A stretch of 38,462 nucleotides of DNA from Clostridiaceae bacterium (GTDB taxonomy: Bacteria; Bacillota; Clostridia; Lachnospirales; Lachnospiraceae): the NCBI GenBank assembly GCA_910575795.1, contig CAJTGE010000039.1:1-38462 (forward strand), given 5' to 3'. Under the pieces are notes generated by a model that saw only the letters and a program-made list of their open reading frames with translations, made no database searches and had not been told where the DNA came from. The translations under genes were made by a program, and so were the position numbers. Positions 15,395 through 24,005 of this stretch are shown piece by piece (position 1 is the stretch's first letter; every line of letters starts with the position of its first letter).

Positions 15395-16897
15395 ATGAGC
15401 AAGCTGCTTGATGTCAGGGGCAGAATCACTTATATATCCAACCATGCAAAACAGGAAAACCTGTATGCAGTCTATGAAACGACAGACCGCTATTATTGGA
15501 CGGAGCTTGCAAGATTCAATCAGCAGGAATTTCAAAAAAGCGGCACAGAGGGGGAATGTATCGAGGCGAGGGAATTTATCATTGCCCTGCCGGAATCTTT
15601 CCCGAATCTCTATGAGCCAGACAAACTTTTACAGTTGTTCACAGACCGCTTTAAGGAAAAGTACGGTGTGGAGTGCGTATCGGCTCTGCACCATAACAAA
15701 CGAAAAACAAACTACCATATCCACCTTATTTTTTCAGAGAGGGAGAGATTGCCTGAACCCATAGAAAAGACTGCAACAAGGAATATGTTCTATGATGAGC
15801 AGGGAAAACATGTCCGCACCAAAAAAGAGATACTTGACGAAAACGGAAATGTCCGCAAAGGCTGTAAGATTGTGAAGAAAGGTGAGATATATGAGCGGAA
15901 TCTTTTTACCGCCAAGAATAAGCTGTTCAAGCAGGACGAGTTTGTGGACGAGGTAAAGCATTTTTATACAGACCTTATCAATACTTTGGTAAAGAACGAC
16001 AAAGAGAAACTGCACGTTTTTAACGAAAACGGTCTGTATCTTGCCACTAAGAAGATAGGGAAAAATAATCCGAAAGCGGAACAGATACAGACGGACAACG
16101 AATACCGTATGCGTTGGAATCGTGAAGTTGACAGGGCGATTGTAAGCGGCATGGCAGAAACAGAGATACAACAGATAAAAAAAGAGTACATCTCTGACCG
16201 CATCAAAGAATCTATTGATTTATTCGGCAGTCAGCCGGAACGGTTTGGAACAATCCTCATGAGTGCAGTTGCAGTATTGGCAATGCTGATTTCAAAGGTG
16301 CTGCAAAAAGCAAGGGAACTGTCTGCAAAACTCTTTGATACAGAGCAGATACAACCGCAGATGCCTGTGCAAGAACCTGTCCGCCAACCATCCGAAAAGG
16401 AAGCACAGACCAAACCGAAGATACCGCCCAAACCTATTATGTCTGCCGAAGCAACCGCCTATCCAAAGCTGTTTAAGATTTACAAGGAACTGAAACGACA
16501 GAATAAGATTATTTTTGAGGCAGAAAAAGAACGCAATGCTTTGGAACTTGAGCGTGATGCCCTAAAAGGACTTGCGAAATTTACCAAGAAAGGTGAACTG
16601 CAAAGCAAAATTCACCGTAAAAATGAGGAGATTGACATCTTAAAAATCGGCTTGTCCGGCATTGTTAGAAGATATGGTTATCAGAATGTGCAGAATTTTT
16701 ATCGGATTTACCATAAATCTCATAGTGCTTATATTGCTTATAGGGAACAAGAGGCTGAATGGGAAAAAATTTACGGAAAGGACAATCAAAAACAGGATAG
16801 GCAAAGTGTGCTTGAGCGGTTGAAAAATCCGCCAAAGAGAACGACAGATTGCCAGCAACAAATGACGGTTAAGAGCAAGGACCGAAGTGCAAGATAA
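15395..16897 (+). CDS. MobA/MobL-type relaxase (MobQ)
   Basis: About 500 residues from ATG 15395 (MSKLLDVRGRITYISNHAKQ). A GGAGGGAGG lies 35 bp upstream, so a non-ATG start nearer to it (such as TTG 15347) cannot be excluded. The N-terminal relaxase fold has the catalytic Tyr region after ENLYAVYETTDRYYW, an ECIEAREFIIALPESF strand, and a histidine motif (HHNKRKTNYHIHLIFSE, near residue 105). It would nick oriT and lead the DNA strand into a helper conjugation pore. A membrane-like segment (ILMSAVAVLAMLIS, near residue 290) and a long coiled-coil C-terminus (residues 350-450) follow. No coupling protein is nearby, so mobilization depends on another element. Confidence 0.88.
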   Translation: MSKLLDVRGRITYISNHAKQENLYAVYETTDRYYWTELARFNQQEFQKSGTEGECIEAREFIIALPESFPNLYEPDKLLQLFTDRFKEKYGVECVSALHHNKRKTNYHIHLIFSERERLPEPIEKTATRNMFYDEQGKHVRTKKEILDENGNVRKGCKIVKKGEIYERNLFTAKNKLFKQDEFVDEVKHFYTDLINTLVKNDKEKLHVFNENGLYLATKKIGKNNPKAEQIQTDNEYRMRWNREVDRAIVSGMAETEIQQIKKEYISDRIKESIDLFGSQPERFGTILMSAVAVLAMLISKVLQKARELSAKLFDTEQIQPQMPVQEPVRQPSEKEAQTKPKIPPKPIMSAEATAYPKLFKIYKELKRQNKIIFEAEKERNALELERDALKGLAKFTKKGELQSKIHRKNEEIDILKIGLSGIVRRYGYQNVQNFYRIYHKSHSAYIAYREQEAEWEKIYGKDNQKQDRQSVLERLKNPPKRTTDCQQQMTVKSKDRSAR

Positions 16898-17008
16898 TAT
16901 TTCAATCCTTGCTCTTACATAACAGTTTTTTAATGATGAATATTGAAAAATATGTTATGATAGGTTTGTAGCAGATAGCTTATAGATTTTGGAGGAATAT
17001 ATAAAAAT

Positions 17009-17866
17009 ATGGAAAAATGGGACTTGTATACAAAATATAGAGAAAAGTCAGGAAAAGAGCAGATTCGAGGAGAAAAGATTCCAAACGGTTTCTACCATTT
17101 GGTAGTGCATGTATGGATACGAAATTGCAAAGGGGAATATCTCATTTCCCAACGTTCAGTTAGCAGACCAACATTTCCGCTTATGTGGGAGTGCGTTGGA
17201 GGTTCTGTTTTGATGGGGGAAAGCAGTATTGACGGAGCACTTAGAGAAGTAAAGGAAGAAGTGGGACTGGATTTACAACCCGAAGCCGGAAAACTCCTTT
17301 TTACTAAAATCCGAGGCACTGATGTTAAATATGAATGCAAAGAATTTAATGATATTATGGATGTATGGCTTTTTGAATACGATGGAGACCTGCATTTGGA
17401 AGATGCAACAACGGATGAAGTTGCTGACTGTAAATGGATGACAGTTTCTGAGATTAGAAAGTTATATGAAAACAAGAAGCTTGTGCAGACATTGGACTAT
17501 TTTTTTTGTGTTATGGAAGCAGATGAACCGGATTACAGCCATATTATTGGGAAAATGGTAGACGGAACTGTTGACAGACCATTAGGCACCGCTCATCCTC
17601 GTCATTCGGAGATGATTTATCCAATCAATTATGGATATGTAAATAATGTACTTGCCGGTGATGGAGCAGAACAAGATGTTTATATATTTGGAACAAATAA
17701 ACCGCTAAAGAGTTTTCGTGGCAAAGTAGTCGCAGTATGGCATCGTTTTGACGATGTGGAGGATAAGTGGATTGTGTCTTTGAATGGAGAAGATATTGCA
17801 GAAGAGAAAATATTAGGTGACATTTCATTTCAAGAGCAGTTTTTCTATGGGAAATTGTATAAATAA
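17009..17866 (+). CDS. Nudix hydrolase fused to a pyrophosphatase-like domain
   Basis: 285 residues, RBS GGAGGAATATATAAAAAT. Residues 30-165 form a Nudix domain with a complete Nudix box (GGSVLMGESSIDGALREVKE followed by EVGL), which cleaves nucleoside-diphosphate-linked compounds. The C-terminal 115 residues, with TVDRPLGTAHPRHSEMIYPI-NYGYV, GDGAEQDVYIFG and HRFDDVEDKWIV, match the small inorganic-pyrophosphatase-like domain found in Firmicutes. Together they could hydrolyse a nucleotide substrate and its pyrophosphate. It is the first cargo gene, 112 bp after the relaxase. Its AT-rich composition matches the element, not the opp genes. Substrate unknown. Confidence 0.8.
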   Translation: MEKWDLYTKYREKSGKEQIRGEKIPNGFYHLVVHVWIRNCKGEYLISQRSVSRPTFPLMWECVGGSVLMGESSIDGALREVKEEVGLDLQPEAGKLLFTKIRGTDVKYECKEFNDIMDVWLFEYDGDLHLEDATTDEVADCKWMTVSEIRKLYENKKLVQTLDYFFCVMEADEPDYSHIIGKMVDGTVDRPLGTAHPRHSEMIYPINYGYVNNVLAGDGAEQDVYIFGTNKPLKSFRGKVVAVWHRFDDVEDKWIVSLNGEDIAEEKILGDISFQEQFFYGKLYK

Positions 17867-17912
17867 TATTAAATTGCAATTGGTATTTATGGAATAGGAA
17901 AGGATGCCCCGT

Positions 17913-18347
17913 ATGGTTAGAGAAATAGAAAAAAATGATTTAGAGGGTTTATTAAGATTGTATATGCAGCTACATAATAATCCCATGCCGGAAAAGACCG
18001 CAGAACTATTGCAGATTTGGGATACCATTTTTCAGGATAAAAATCATCATGTGATTGTTGCAGAGGAAAATGGAAAAATCGTATCTTCCTGTGTCTGTGT
18101 TATCATTCCTAACCTGACGCACAACCAGCAGCCGTATGCTTTTATTGAAAATGTGATAACGGATGAAAAGTTTAGAAAAAGAGGACTGGCAACGCAATGC
18201 CTAAACTATGCAAAAGAGATTGCCATAAAAGAAAACTGCTATAAAATGATGCTTCTCACAGGTTCTAAGGAAATAAGTACATTGGATTTTTACAGAAAGG
18301 CAGGGTACAACAGTGATGACAAAACAGCATTTATTCAATGGATATAG
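17913..18347 (+). CDS. GNAT-family N-acetyltransferase
   Basis: 144 residues from ATG 17913, which has AGGAAAGG at proper spacing; the ATG at 17904 is too close to it. The acetyl-CoA-binding motif A is ITDEKFRKRGLATQCLNYAK (near residue 88) and motif B is LTGSKEISTLDFYRKAGY. Such enzymes acetylate amines on proteins, antibiotics or metabolites; no substrate can be named. It sits 46 bp after the Nudix-type gene and overlaps the next gene by about 30 nt, so it is in the cargo operon. Confidence 0.85.
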   Translation: MVREIEKNDLEGLLRLYMQLHNNPMPEKTAELLQIWDTIFQDKNHHVIVAEENGKIVSSCVCVIIPNLTHNQQPYAFIENVITDEKFRKRGLATQCLNYAKEIAIKENCYKMMLLTGSKEISTLDFYRKAGYNSDDKTAFIQWI

Positions 18348-19056
18348 CGTGGCAAAGGAAACGCTTGACTTATATTTGGAAATGCAAAACCTAAATCGGG
18401 CAGCAATAAAGTATGTTGCTGGCATAATTAAAGTCGGGATGAATCTGGCGGATATGAAAGCATTGTGCGAAAATTATTTGTTGGAACATGGCGCGGATTC
18501 CTTTTGGTATTGGGATGTTGGTGCGTTTGTTTTTGCGGGAGATGAAACTGCTGTTTCCGTATCAGGCAAAGATTATAAAGTGACAAATAGAATCATACAG
18601 GAAAATGATATTATTACGATTGATTTAAGTCCTCAAAAGAATAACATTTGGGGGGATTATGCAAGAACGCTTGTATTTGAAAATGGCATTTTATGTGATA
18701 AAACTGACAAAATAAGAAATAACGAGTGGCGCAGCGGATTGCAGATGGAAGAATATCTGCATAAAACTCTAATTGATGTCGCAACGCCGGACATGACATT
18801 TGAAGAATTATATTATCTCATGAATGATGTTATTGTAAAAAAAGGATTTCTTAACTTGGATTTTCTTGGCAACCTTGGACATTCCATTGTGAAAAACAAA
18901 AATGACAGAATATATACCGAAAAGGGAAACCATCAAAGATTATCAGATGTTAAAATGTTTACCTTTGAACCGCACATCAGTCTTCCTGATTCCAAATATG
19001 GATATAAAAGAGAAGATATCTATTATTTTGATAACGGAAAGTTAATACAATTATAG
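18316..19056 (+). CDS. M24-fold (Xaa-Pro peptidase-like) protein
   Basis: 246 residues from ATG 18316. The creatinase/aminopeptidase fold is present without the N-terminal domain of pepP. Metal ligands are visible: two Asp in ITIDLSPQKNNIWGDYARTL, His in LGNLGHSIV, Glu in FTFEPHIS and Glu in YKREDIYYF. It would cleave an N-terminal residue or C-N bond in a small substrate. It overlaps the GNAT gene, so coupled translation is likely. It is distinct from the two M24 genes of the host operon at 22858-25301. Confidence 0.8.
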   Translation: MTKQHLFNGYSVAKETLDLYLEMQNLNRAAIKYVAGIIKVGMNLADMKALCENYLLEHGADSFWYWDVGAFVFAGDETAVSVSGKDYKVTNRIIQENDIITIDLSPQKNNIWGDYARTLVFENGILCDKTDKIRNNEWRSGLQMEEYLHKTLIDVATPDMTFEELYYLMNDVIVKKGFLNLDFLGNLGHSIVKNKNDRIYTEKGNHQRLSDVKMFTFEPHISLPDSKYGYKREDIYYFDNGKLIQL

Positions 19057-19080
19057 ACCACATAGATGAAAGGATTTTAT

Positions 19081-19881
19081 ATGGGAAAACTAAATGTTGA
19101 CGGAACAGAGATACAGGTCTTACAGATTGAAGAAGATGATTATATCTCTTTAACCGATATGGTAAGGAAAATTGACAATGGACCTGCTCTGATAGAAAAA
19201 TGGTTACGAAACAAGAATACAATAGAATTTCTTGGTATATGGGAAGAAATGTACAATGCAGACTTTAATACTGCCGCCTATGAAGAAATCATGCTGGAGG
19301 CGGGATTAAACCGCTTTATTATGTCGGTTAAACAATGGGTAACCCGCACAAATTCAAAGGGCATTGTAGCAAAGGCAGGAAGGTATGGCGGTACATACGC
19401 ATATAAAGATATTGCGTTTGAATTTGCAAGCTGGGTATCTCCACAATTCAAATTATATCTTATCAAGGAATTTGAACGGTTAAAGAAAGAAGAACAGGCT
19501 CTGCTTGGCTGGAGTGCCAAAAGGGAATTGGCAAAAATCAATTATCGAATACACACCGATGCAATCAAAGTTAATCTCATTCCGTCAGAGCTTACACCAC
19601 AGCAGACTTCTATCATGTACGCATCGGAAGCTGATGTGTTGAATATGGCATTATTTGGCATGACAGCAAAACAATGGCGGGATAAGAATCCTGACAAAAA
19701 AGGCAATATCCGGGATTATGCGAGCATAAATGAATTGATATGCCTGTCAAATATGGAAAACATCAATGCAGTGCTGATTGAAGATGGGCTGAATCAAAAA
19801 GAACGCTTAATAAAACTCAATAAAATTGCAATACATCAGATGTCCATTTTGGAAGAACAGACTACAAAGATTTTGAAGTGA
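19081..19881 (+). CDS. KilA-N domain protein
   Basis: 266 residues from ATG 19081, which has GAAAGGA 6 nt upstream (the ATG at 19066 has none). The KilA-N domain, a phage-type DNA-binding module, covers about residues 10-115 (DYISLTDMVRKIDNGPALIE-KWL, then GGTYAYKDIAFEFASWVSPQ). The remaining part is helical, with no known motif. Such proteins are found in phages and mobile elements as antirepressor-like regulators; here it closes the cargo operon, just before a strong bidirectional terminator. Confidence 0.82.
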   Translation: MGKLNVDGTEIQVLQIEEDDYISLTDMVRKIDNGPALIEKWLRNKNTIEFLGIWEEMYNADFNTAAYEEIMLEAGLNRFIMSVKQWVTRTNSKGIVAKAGRYGGTYAYKDIAFEFASWVSPQFKLYLIKEFERLKKEEQALLGWSAKRELAKINYRIHTDAIKVNLIPSELTPQQTSIMYASEADVLNMALFGMTAKQWRDKNPDKKGNIRDYASINELICLSNMENINAVLIEDGLNQKERLIKLNKIAIHQMSILEEQTTKILK

Positions 19882-19882
19882 T

Positions 19883-19918
19883 TTAATTCCCCCGAATTCG
19901 GGGGAATTAAAATTTTTC
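19883..19918. terminator. Bidirectional terminator between convergent genes
   Basis: A perfect 28-bp palindrome (19883-19910, core CCCCCGAATTCGGGGG) with AATT arms is followed by a T-rich run. It separates the rightward kilA-N-like gene from the leftward DUF6061-like gene. Confidence 0.9.
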
Positions 19919-20158
19919 TTACCATAATTCAAGGCTATCTTCTGCGTCAATCCACATTTGCAAGCTGCCATCGAGTGCTAAGCGGGCATATTCGAGCGGC
20001 TCATCTATTGCCAAGGCATCTAAGGCACATTGAGAGCAGGGAGTAGTCCTTAATCCATCTTCAGCCTTGTTACAGTCAATCCGCAGGATATACTCGTCAA
20101 AGGTGGTTATATCAACACTGTTGTGGTGCATATTGTATTCTGCATATATGAATCTCAT
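19919..20158 (-). CDS. DUF6061-like small protein
   Basis: 79 residues: MRFIYAEYNMHHNSVDITTF, then a segment with TTPCSQCALDALAIDEPLEY and the end MWIDAEDSLELW. It matches the DUF6061-type proteins that recur in mobile elements of Lachnospiraceae. Function unknown. It is transcribed leftward, alone, from a region holding the element's right-end repeats; an AAAGGA motif lies 9 nt upstream of the start. Confidence 0.65.
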   Translation of the reverse strand: MRFIYAEYNMHHNSVDITTFDEYILRIDCNKAEDGLRTTPCSQCALDALAIDEPLEYARLALDGSLQMWIDAEDSLELW

Positions 20159-20278
20159 ATCTTATCTGTCCTTTCTTAGTTAATTATATTTTGGAGAAAT
20201 TTTAGAAAGCATTTCAATCAGTTCTTCCTGCCCTGTTCATTTCATGTTATAATTTGTTACAGGTTTTTCTTTCCCTTA

Positions 20279-20347
20279 TTTTTGCCCTTATGAGAGTTCG
20301 TAACATGAGGGAAAAGGATATAACACGAGGGAAAGCATAAGGGCAAA
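20279..20347. repeat. Subterminal integrase arm-type repeats, right
   Basis: This has a direct copy of tttttgcccttatg (20279-20292), an inverted copy (20336-20347), and two gagggaaa blocks between them. It matches the left-end copy at 12251-12264. No gene is present in 20159-20438. Confidence 0.5.
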
Positions 20348-20420
20348 CTCACTTGCTATAAATTTAGCGTTTTCAAGGGTTTGCAGACTTTTTGAAGATA
20401 AGATATAACAGTTATTAAAT

Positions 20421-20438
20421 GTTATAAAAAGTGTCTTA
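20421..20438. repeat. Right terminal inverted repeat of the element
   Basis: The minus strand reads TAAGACACTTTTTATAAC inward, matching the left end. The coupling sequence tcagaa follows (20439-20444), then oppC codons resume. Confidence 0.6.
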
Positions 20439-20444
20439 TCAGAA

Positions 20445-20504
20445 CTGAAATTTGTCTCTTGTTATCTCCATTTGATTCGTTAATTCCGCTTGATTTCCAC
20501 TCAT
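20445..20504 (-). pseudogene. oppC: oppC, first 20 codons, cut off by the mobile element
   Basis: ATG at 20502-20504 lies 9 bp after the oppB stop and has an AGGTGG ribosome binding site. It reads MSGNQAELTNQMEITRDKFQ and then meets the coupling sequence and a TGA stop in the element border. This fits the start of oppC: joined with 12172 and below, the frame runs on as QKLKVVGKN. It shows that the insertion separated the start from the body. Confidence 0.8.
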
Positions 20505-20513
20505 ATCATCCAC

Positions 20514-21434
20514 CTACTTTCCTGCAATGCGGATTCTCGGGTCGATGACGCCGTAGAGAATATCAACGATCATGTTGCAGAACACCAGGAACGCGCCGTA
20601 AAAGGCCGTCATTCCCAGAATCAGGGAGTAATCGTTATTCTGAACGCTCTCCACATAGTATTTTCCCATGCCGGGGATCGCAAACAGGGACTCAATGACA
20701 AAGGTCCCGGTCAGCACAGCCGCCACGGTGGGGCCCATCATGGTCACAACCGGCATGATGGCGTTGCGCATCTGGTGCTTGACCGTCACGCGGAAACGGG
20801 AAATCCCCTTGGAGCGGGCGGTCTTGATATAATCCTGCTGCACCACCTCCAGCATGCTGGCGCGCATGATGCGCGAGACAGAGGCCATGGTGTAAAAGCC
20901 CAGGCCGACGGAGGGGAGGATCGTATAGCTGAAGCCCTTATACTCCGCGATAGGAAGAAGGCCCCATTTTACCCCAAAGAAATGCTGAAGCAAAGCGCCC
21001 ATAATAAAGTCCGGGACGCTGGTGCCGATCACGGCGATGAGAACAAAAAACAAATCTATCTTATTGCCCCTGTTTAAGGCCGAAATGATCCCGAACACAA
21101 GTCCGAAGGACACGGCCAGACAGAGCGCCCTGATTCCCAAATCAGCGGAGTAGGAGAATGCCCCTGCCAGAAGATCATTCACGGTGCGGCTGGGATATTT
21201 CGTTGAAAAGCCGAAATTGCCGTGGATCAGATTGTTTAGATACTGCAGGTACTGTTCGAGCACCGGCTTGTCAAAGCCATAGTAGGCGTTTAAATTTTCC
21301 CGGGCGGTCGCGGAAAGCTTCGGATCATTAAACGGGCCGCCCGGCATTAACCGTGCGAGGAAAAAAACGACGGAAACCAGCACAAACACCGTGACCAGTG
21401 AGATGCCGATCCGTTTCAGAACGTATTTTGTCAT
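20514..21434 (-). CDS. oppB: Oligopeptide ABC transporter permease OppB
   Basis: 306 residues, the usual length. Six membrane segments, starting with ISLVTVFVLVSVVFFLARLM near the N-terminus, and the conserved cytoplasmic loop with ARSKGISRFRVTVKHQMRNA (near residue 205), which docks on the ATPase. It forms the channel with OppC, so in this strain it has no complete partner. No lesion is seen in the gene itself. It lies between the truncated oppA and the split oppC. Confidence 0.93.
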   Translation of the reverse strand: MTKYVLKRIGISLVTVFVLVSVVFFLARLMPGGPFNDPKLSATARENLNAYYGFDKPVLEQYLQYLNNLIHGNFGFSTKYPSRTVNDLLAGAFSYSADLGIRALCLAVSFGLVFGIISALNRGNKIDLFFVLIAVIGTSVPDFIMGALLQHFFGVKWGLLPIAEYKGFSYTILPSVGLGFYTMASVSRIMRASMLEVVQQDYIKTARSKGISRFRVTVKHQMRNAIMPVVTMMGPTVAAVLTGTFVIESLFAIPGMGKYYVESVQNNDYSLILGMTAFYGAFLVFCNMIVDILYGVIDPRIRIAGK

Positions 21435-21546
21435 AGGCGCGCTGCTCCTTTGAAAATGGCAGGGCGCGCCAGGGCCCGGACAGGTAAGCGTACGGGCAGA
21501 AAGGCATGCCTGGCGCGCTCTGCGGTGACTGGAAACGGAATTCCTG

Positions 21547-22790
21547 TTATTCCGTCATATCCACATATACGAAATTGTAGTCCAGGCCGACAAAGTACGC
21601 GCCCAGATTCTGCACGCGATCCGATACCATGTACTGGATCTCGCGGAACTGGAGCGGAACTAACGCGCCGTCCTCCAAAAGCGTCTTCTCGGCGTTAAAC
21701 AGGTTATCCATGCGCTCCTTGCCCTTCGTGATCTTGGAAGCGTCCAGATACTTGTCATACGTTTCGCTCTTATAGTTTAAATAGTTGTATCCGGAGGTGC
21801 TGTACCACAGTTCCAGATAGCTGTACGGATCCGAATAATCCGGCGCCCAGCCTGTCATGATGATGTCAAACTCGTCGCTGTCCGGAACGAGAAGCGCGTT
21901 TCTCGTCGCATACGGAACCATGTTGATCTCCACATTGATGCCAAGAACATTCTTCCACTGGTTGACCACCACCTCGGCCTCCTTCTTGGCCGCATCATTG
22001 TCCGATACTACCAGCTTTAAGGTGATGTCAGACGCGCTTGTAAGATTTAACTCTGAAAGAGCCGCTTCCAGGTACTCCCGGGCCTTTTCCTGATCGCCGA
22101 TCACAGGAAACGCCTCCAGCGGGTACTCGGTCCCGTAGTCGCCGTCCACGCCGTGCACCTGCGGGAGCACATAGCGCAGGTTCGGGTCGTAAAGGCCGCT
22201 GTGGCTCAGGAGAATATACTCCTCGCGGTTGATGGCGTAATTCATCGCCAGGCGCAGGTTTTTGTTGGCCAGGTACTGGTTCTTGTGGTTTAAGGCCGCA
22301 TAGTCGTCCGAGCCGTTGTAATAGCTTAACGTCTTTCCCTCATACTGGGGAGCGAGCTCGGTCGGGACCTCCACCAAATCAAGGTCGCCCGCGTCGAACA
22401 TGGAAACCGCGGTCGTCTTGTCCGCCACAGTCAGGATCTCCACGCCGTCCAGCTTCACCTTGTCCGCGTCGTAATACGCCTCGTTCTTTGCCATCACGAG
22501 CTTGCCCTCGCCGTAAGCCGTTACCTTAAAGGGGCCGTTGTATGCCTGCTTATCCGCGCCGCCGCCGAATTCCGCGCCGTATTTTTCAACCAGATCCTGG
22601 CGGACCGGGGCAAACGCGCTCATGCTCAGCATGCCGAGGAAATAGTTGGCCGGGTTTTCCAGCGTGATCTCCAGCGTGTAGTCATCAAGGGCCTTCACGC
22701 CCAGTTCCTCGAGCGGAAGCTCCTCCGCGCTCACCGCCGCGCCGTTTTTCAGAACCGCGCCGAGGTAGCTGGACGGACAGGCGGCCGCCG
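21547..22790 (-). pseudogene. oppA: oppA, substrate-binding protein lacking its N-terminal part
   Basis: The reading frame is open from about 22790 to the stop at 21547. It encodes CPSSYLGAVLKNGAAVSAEE and then the SBP_bac_5 family fold to the C-terminus. OppA/DppA proteins are about 530-600 residues with a lipoprotein signal. Here about 410 remain: the signal peptide, the lipobox Cys and the first 150 or so residues are missing. Family alignment by eye places CDPAAACPSSYLG at the (A)DP-A-SPY-YL position of relatives. Upstream DNA to the next gene (22791-22857) is GC-rich hairpin sequence, so a deletion has joined the two. An internal start at 22734 would give a cytoplasmic, non-functional protein. 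Confidence 0.8.
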
Positions 22791-22794
22791 GATC

Positions 22795-22857
22795 GCACAG
22801 GCGGGCAGAAGGGCATACGCCCTTCTTCCGCCGCGCGCCGGGCTTTGCCGGCAGCCG
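22795..22857. repeat. Hairpins at the oppA deletion border
   Basis: Two stems, agaagggc / gcccttct and gccgggc / ggc (with the ctttg loop), lie between the peptidase stop (22858) and the remaining oppA coding. No T-run follows. They may be the former intergenic hairpin or a repeat brought in by the deletion. Confidence 0.35.
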
Positions 22858-23915
22858 CTAGATCTCTATGAGCTCCTTTGTAGCGCTTATCAGGTTTTCA
22901 TTTCCCGTTTCCGTGATGAGAAGCTGATCCTCGATCCGGATCCCGCCCCATCCCGGGATATAAATACCTGGTTCTACCGTCATGACATTTCCCGCGCGGA
23001 CTATGTCTTTGGAAACCGGGCTCATAAAGGGCGTCTCATGCACAAACATGCCCACTCCGTGCCCGATCCCCGTATAATGCCAGGGAAGGTACTCCGTGCC
23101 CTCCAGGATCCGCCTTGACTCTTCATAAGCCTCTGCGGCCGATACGCCGTCCTTTAAAAAGGCTTCGACCGCCTCCACCATCCGCTGCTCCAGCCCGTAG
23201 ACCTCCCGCTGCTTTTTCGTGGCCCTTCCCACGACTACAGTCCGCGTCATATCTGACAGGTAACCGTGGTACTGGCACCCGTAATCCATCAGCACCAGAT
23301 CGCCGTAGCCAATGGCCCTGGACGACGGAATCCCGTGCAGCAGGGACGTCCTGGGCCCGGAAATGAGAATATTCCCATAGGGCTTTGTGGCCGCGCCCTC
23401 CATCACCATATACATGGAAAGCCGGGACGCCAGCTCCTTTTCCGTGATGCCGATCCGGATATCCTTTATGATCTTGTCAAAGGACCGCGACGCGATATCC
23501 ACGCCGCGCGCAGGCACTCAATCTCCTCCGGCCGCTTCACGGAGCGGAAGCCCTCAATCACGCCGTCAAAGGGCGCGAGCTCGGCCTTTACCTCAGCCTC
23601 AAAGGAACGGTACTCCGCAACCGTCATGTGGCCGTCCTCAAAGCCGATCGCCGAAAGCTCTTCTTTCTCAGCGATCTCCGCGACCGCCTTCCCCACAGAG
23701 CCGCGGCTTCTCCACTCTGTCAGGATGTAATCCGGGCACTCGATGGAAGCCTGTTCCATATAGCGCGGATCCGTGATAAAATATTTTTTATGGTTTGTTA
23801 TCAGGAGATACGAATCATCCCCCGTATATCCGCTCACATATTTCACATTCACCGGGCGGCTGATAAACATGGCCTCAAGGCCCGCCTTCTCCATTTGCTC
23901 CAATAAACGCTCCAT
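22858..23915 (-). pseudogene. M24 Xaa-Pro peptidase, frameshifted
   Basis: The N-terminal half (23915 to about 23510) is a creatinase-type N-domain: MERLLEQMEKAGLEAMFISR, VSGYTGDDSYLLIT, and up to RPEEIECLRAA. The C-terminal half (to 22858) is the catalytic domain: VDIASRSFDKIIKDIRIGI, LMDYGCQYHGYLSDMTRTV with two Asp, GIGHGVGMFVHETP with His, MTVEPGIYI and IRIEDQLLI with the Glu ligands. They are in different frames: one base is missing near 23505-23515 (ECLRAA should continue VDIAS). A Met/GTG start inside could make only the catalytic half. The intact protein, about 352 residues, would cleave X-Pro bonds in imported peptides. Confidence 0.8.
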
Positions 23916-24005
23916 ATCGTCTGTATGTACCTCCAGTCTGTCATAGTATGTAATTGCAGCGTGAACGGCGCAGCGCTCGTCCCAGAACCCGCGCCTCCTC
24001 CCGGA

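Larger units (their letters stand above)
12173..20438. mobile_element. 8.27-kb integrative mobilizable element (Tn916-like ends and integration module) inserted in oppC
   Basis: The element starts taagcttttt (12173) and, read inward from the other end, TAAGACACTTTTT (20438), giving imperfect terminal inverted repeats. It is flanked by 6-bp sequences tttttg (12167-12172) and tcagaa (20439-20444), unlike each other, as expected for the coupling sequences of Tn916-type integration. Removing the element with one coupling sequence (CAAAAA on the minus strand) restores an open oppC frame (TTTCAG-CAAAAA-CTGAAA); the other would leave a stop. Contents: int, XRE repressor, xis, oriT-like hairpins, MobQ-type relaxase, and five cargo genes. 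No conjugation machinery is present. The size and gene set recall the Tn6218-like group of non-conjugative Tn916 relatives. Confidence 0.8.

Noticed and set aside
12198..20384. gttttcaaggctttgc (12198-12213) and gttttcaagggtttgc (20369-20384) as attL/attR core sequences
   Set aside because: They differ at one base and lie inside the element. Using them as borders leaves a stop in the oppC frame, whereas the borders at 12172/12173 and 20438/20439 rejoin oppC in frame and show terminal inverted repeats.
20490..21077. Rightward 195-residue frame over oppB
   Set aside because: Antisense shadow of oppB, rich in His and Gly as expected for the reverse complement of membrane-protein codons.
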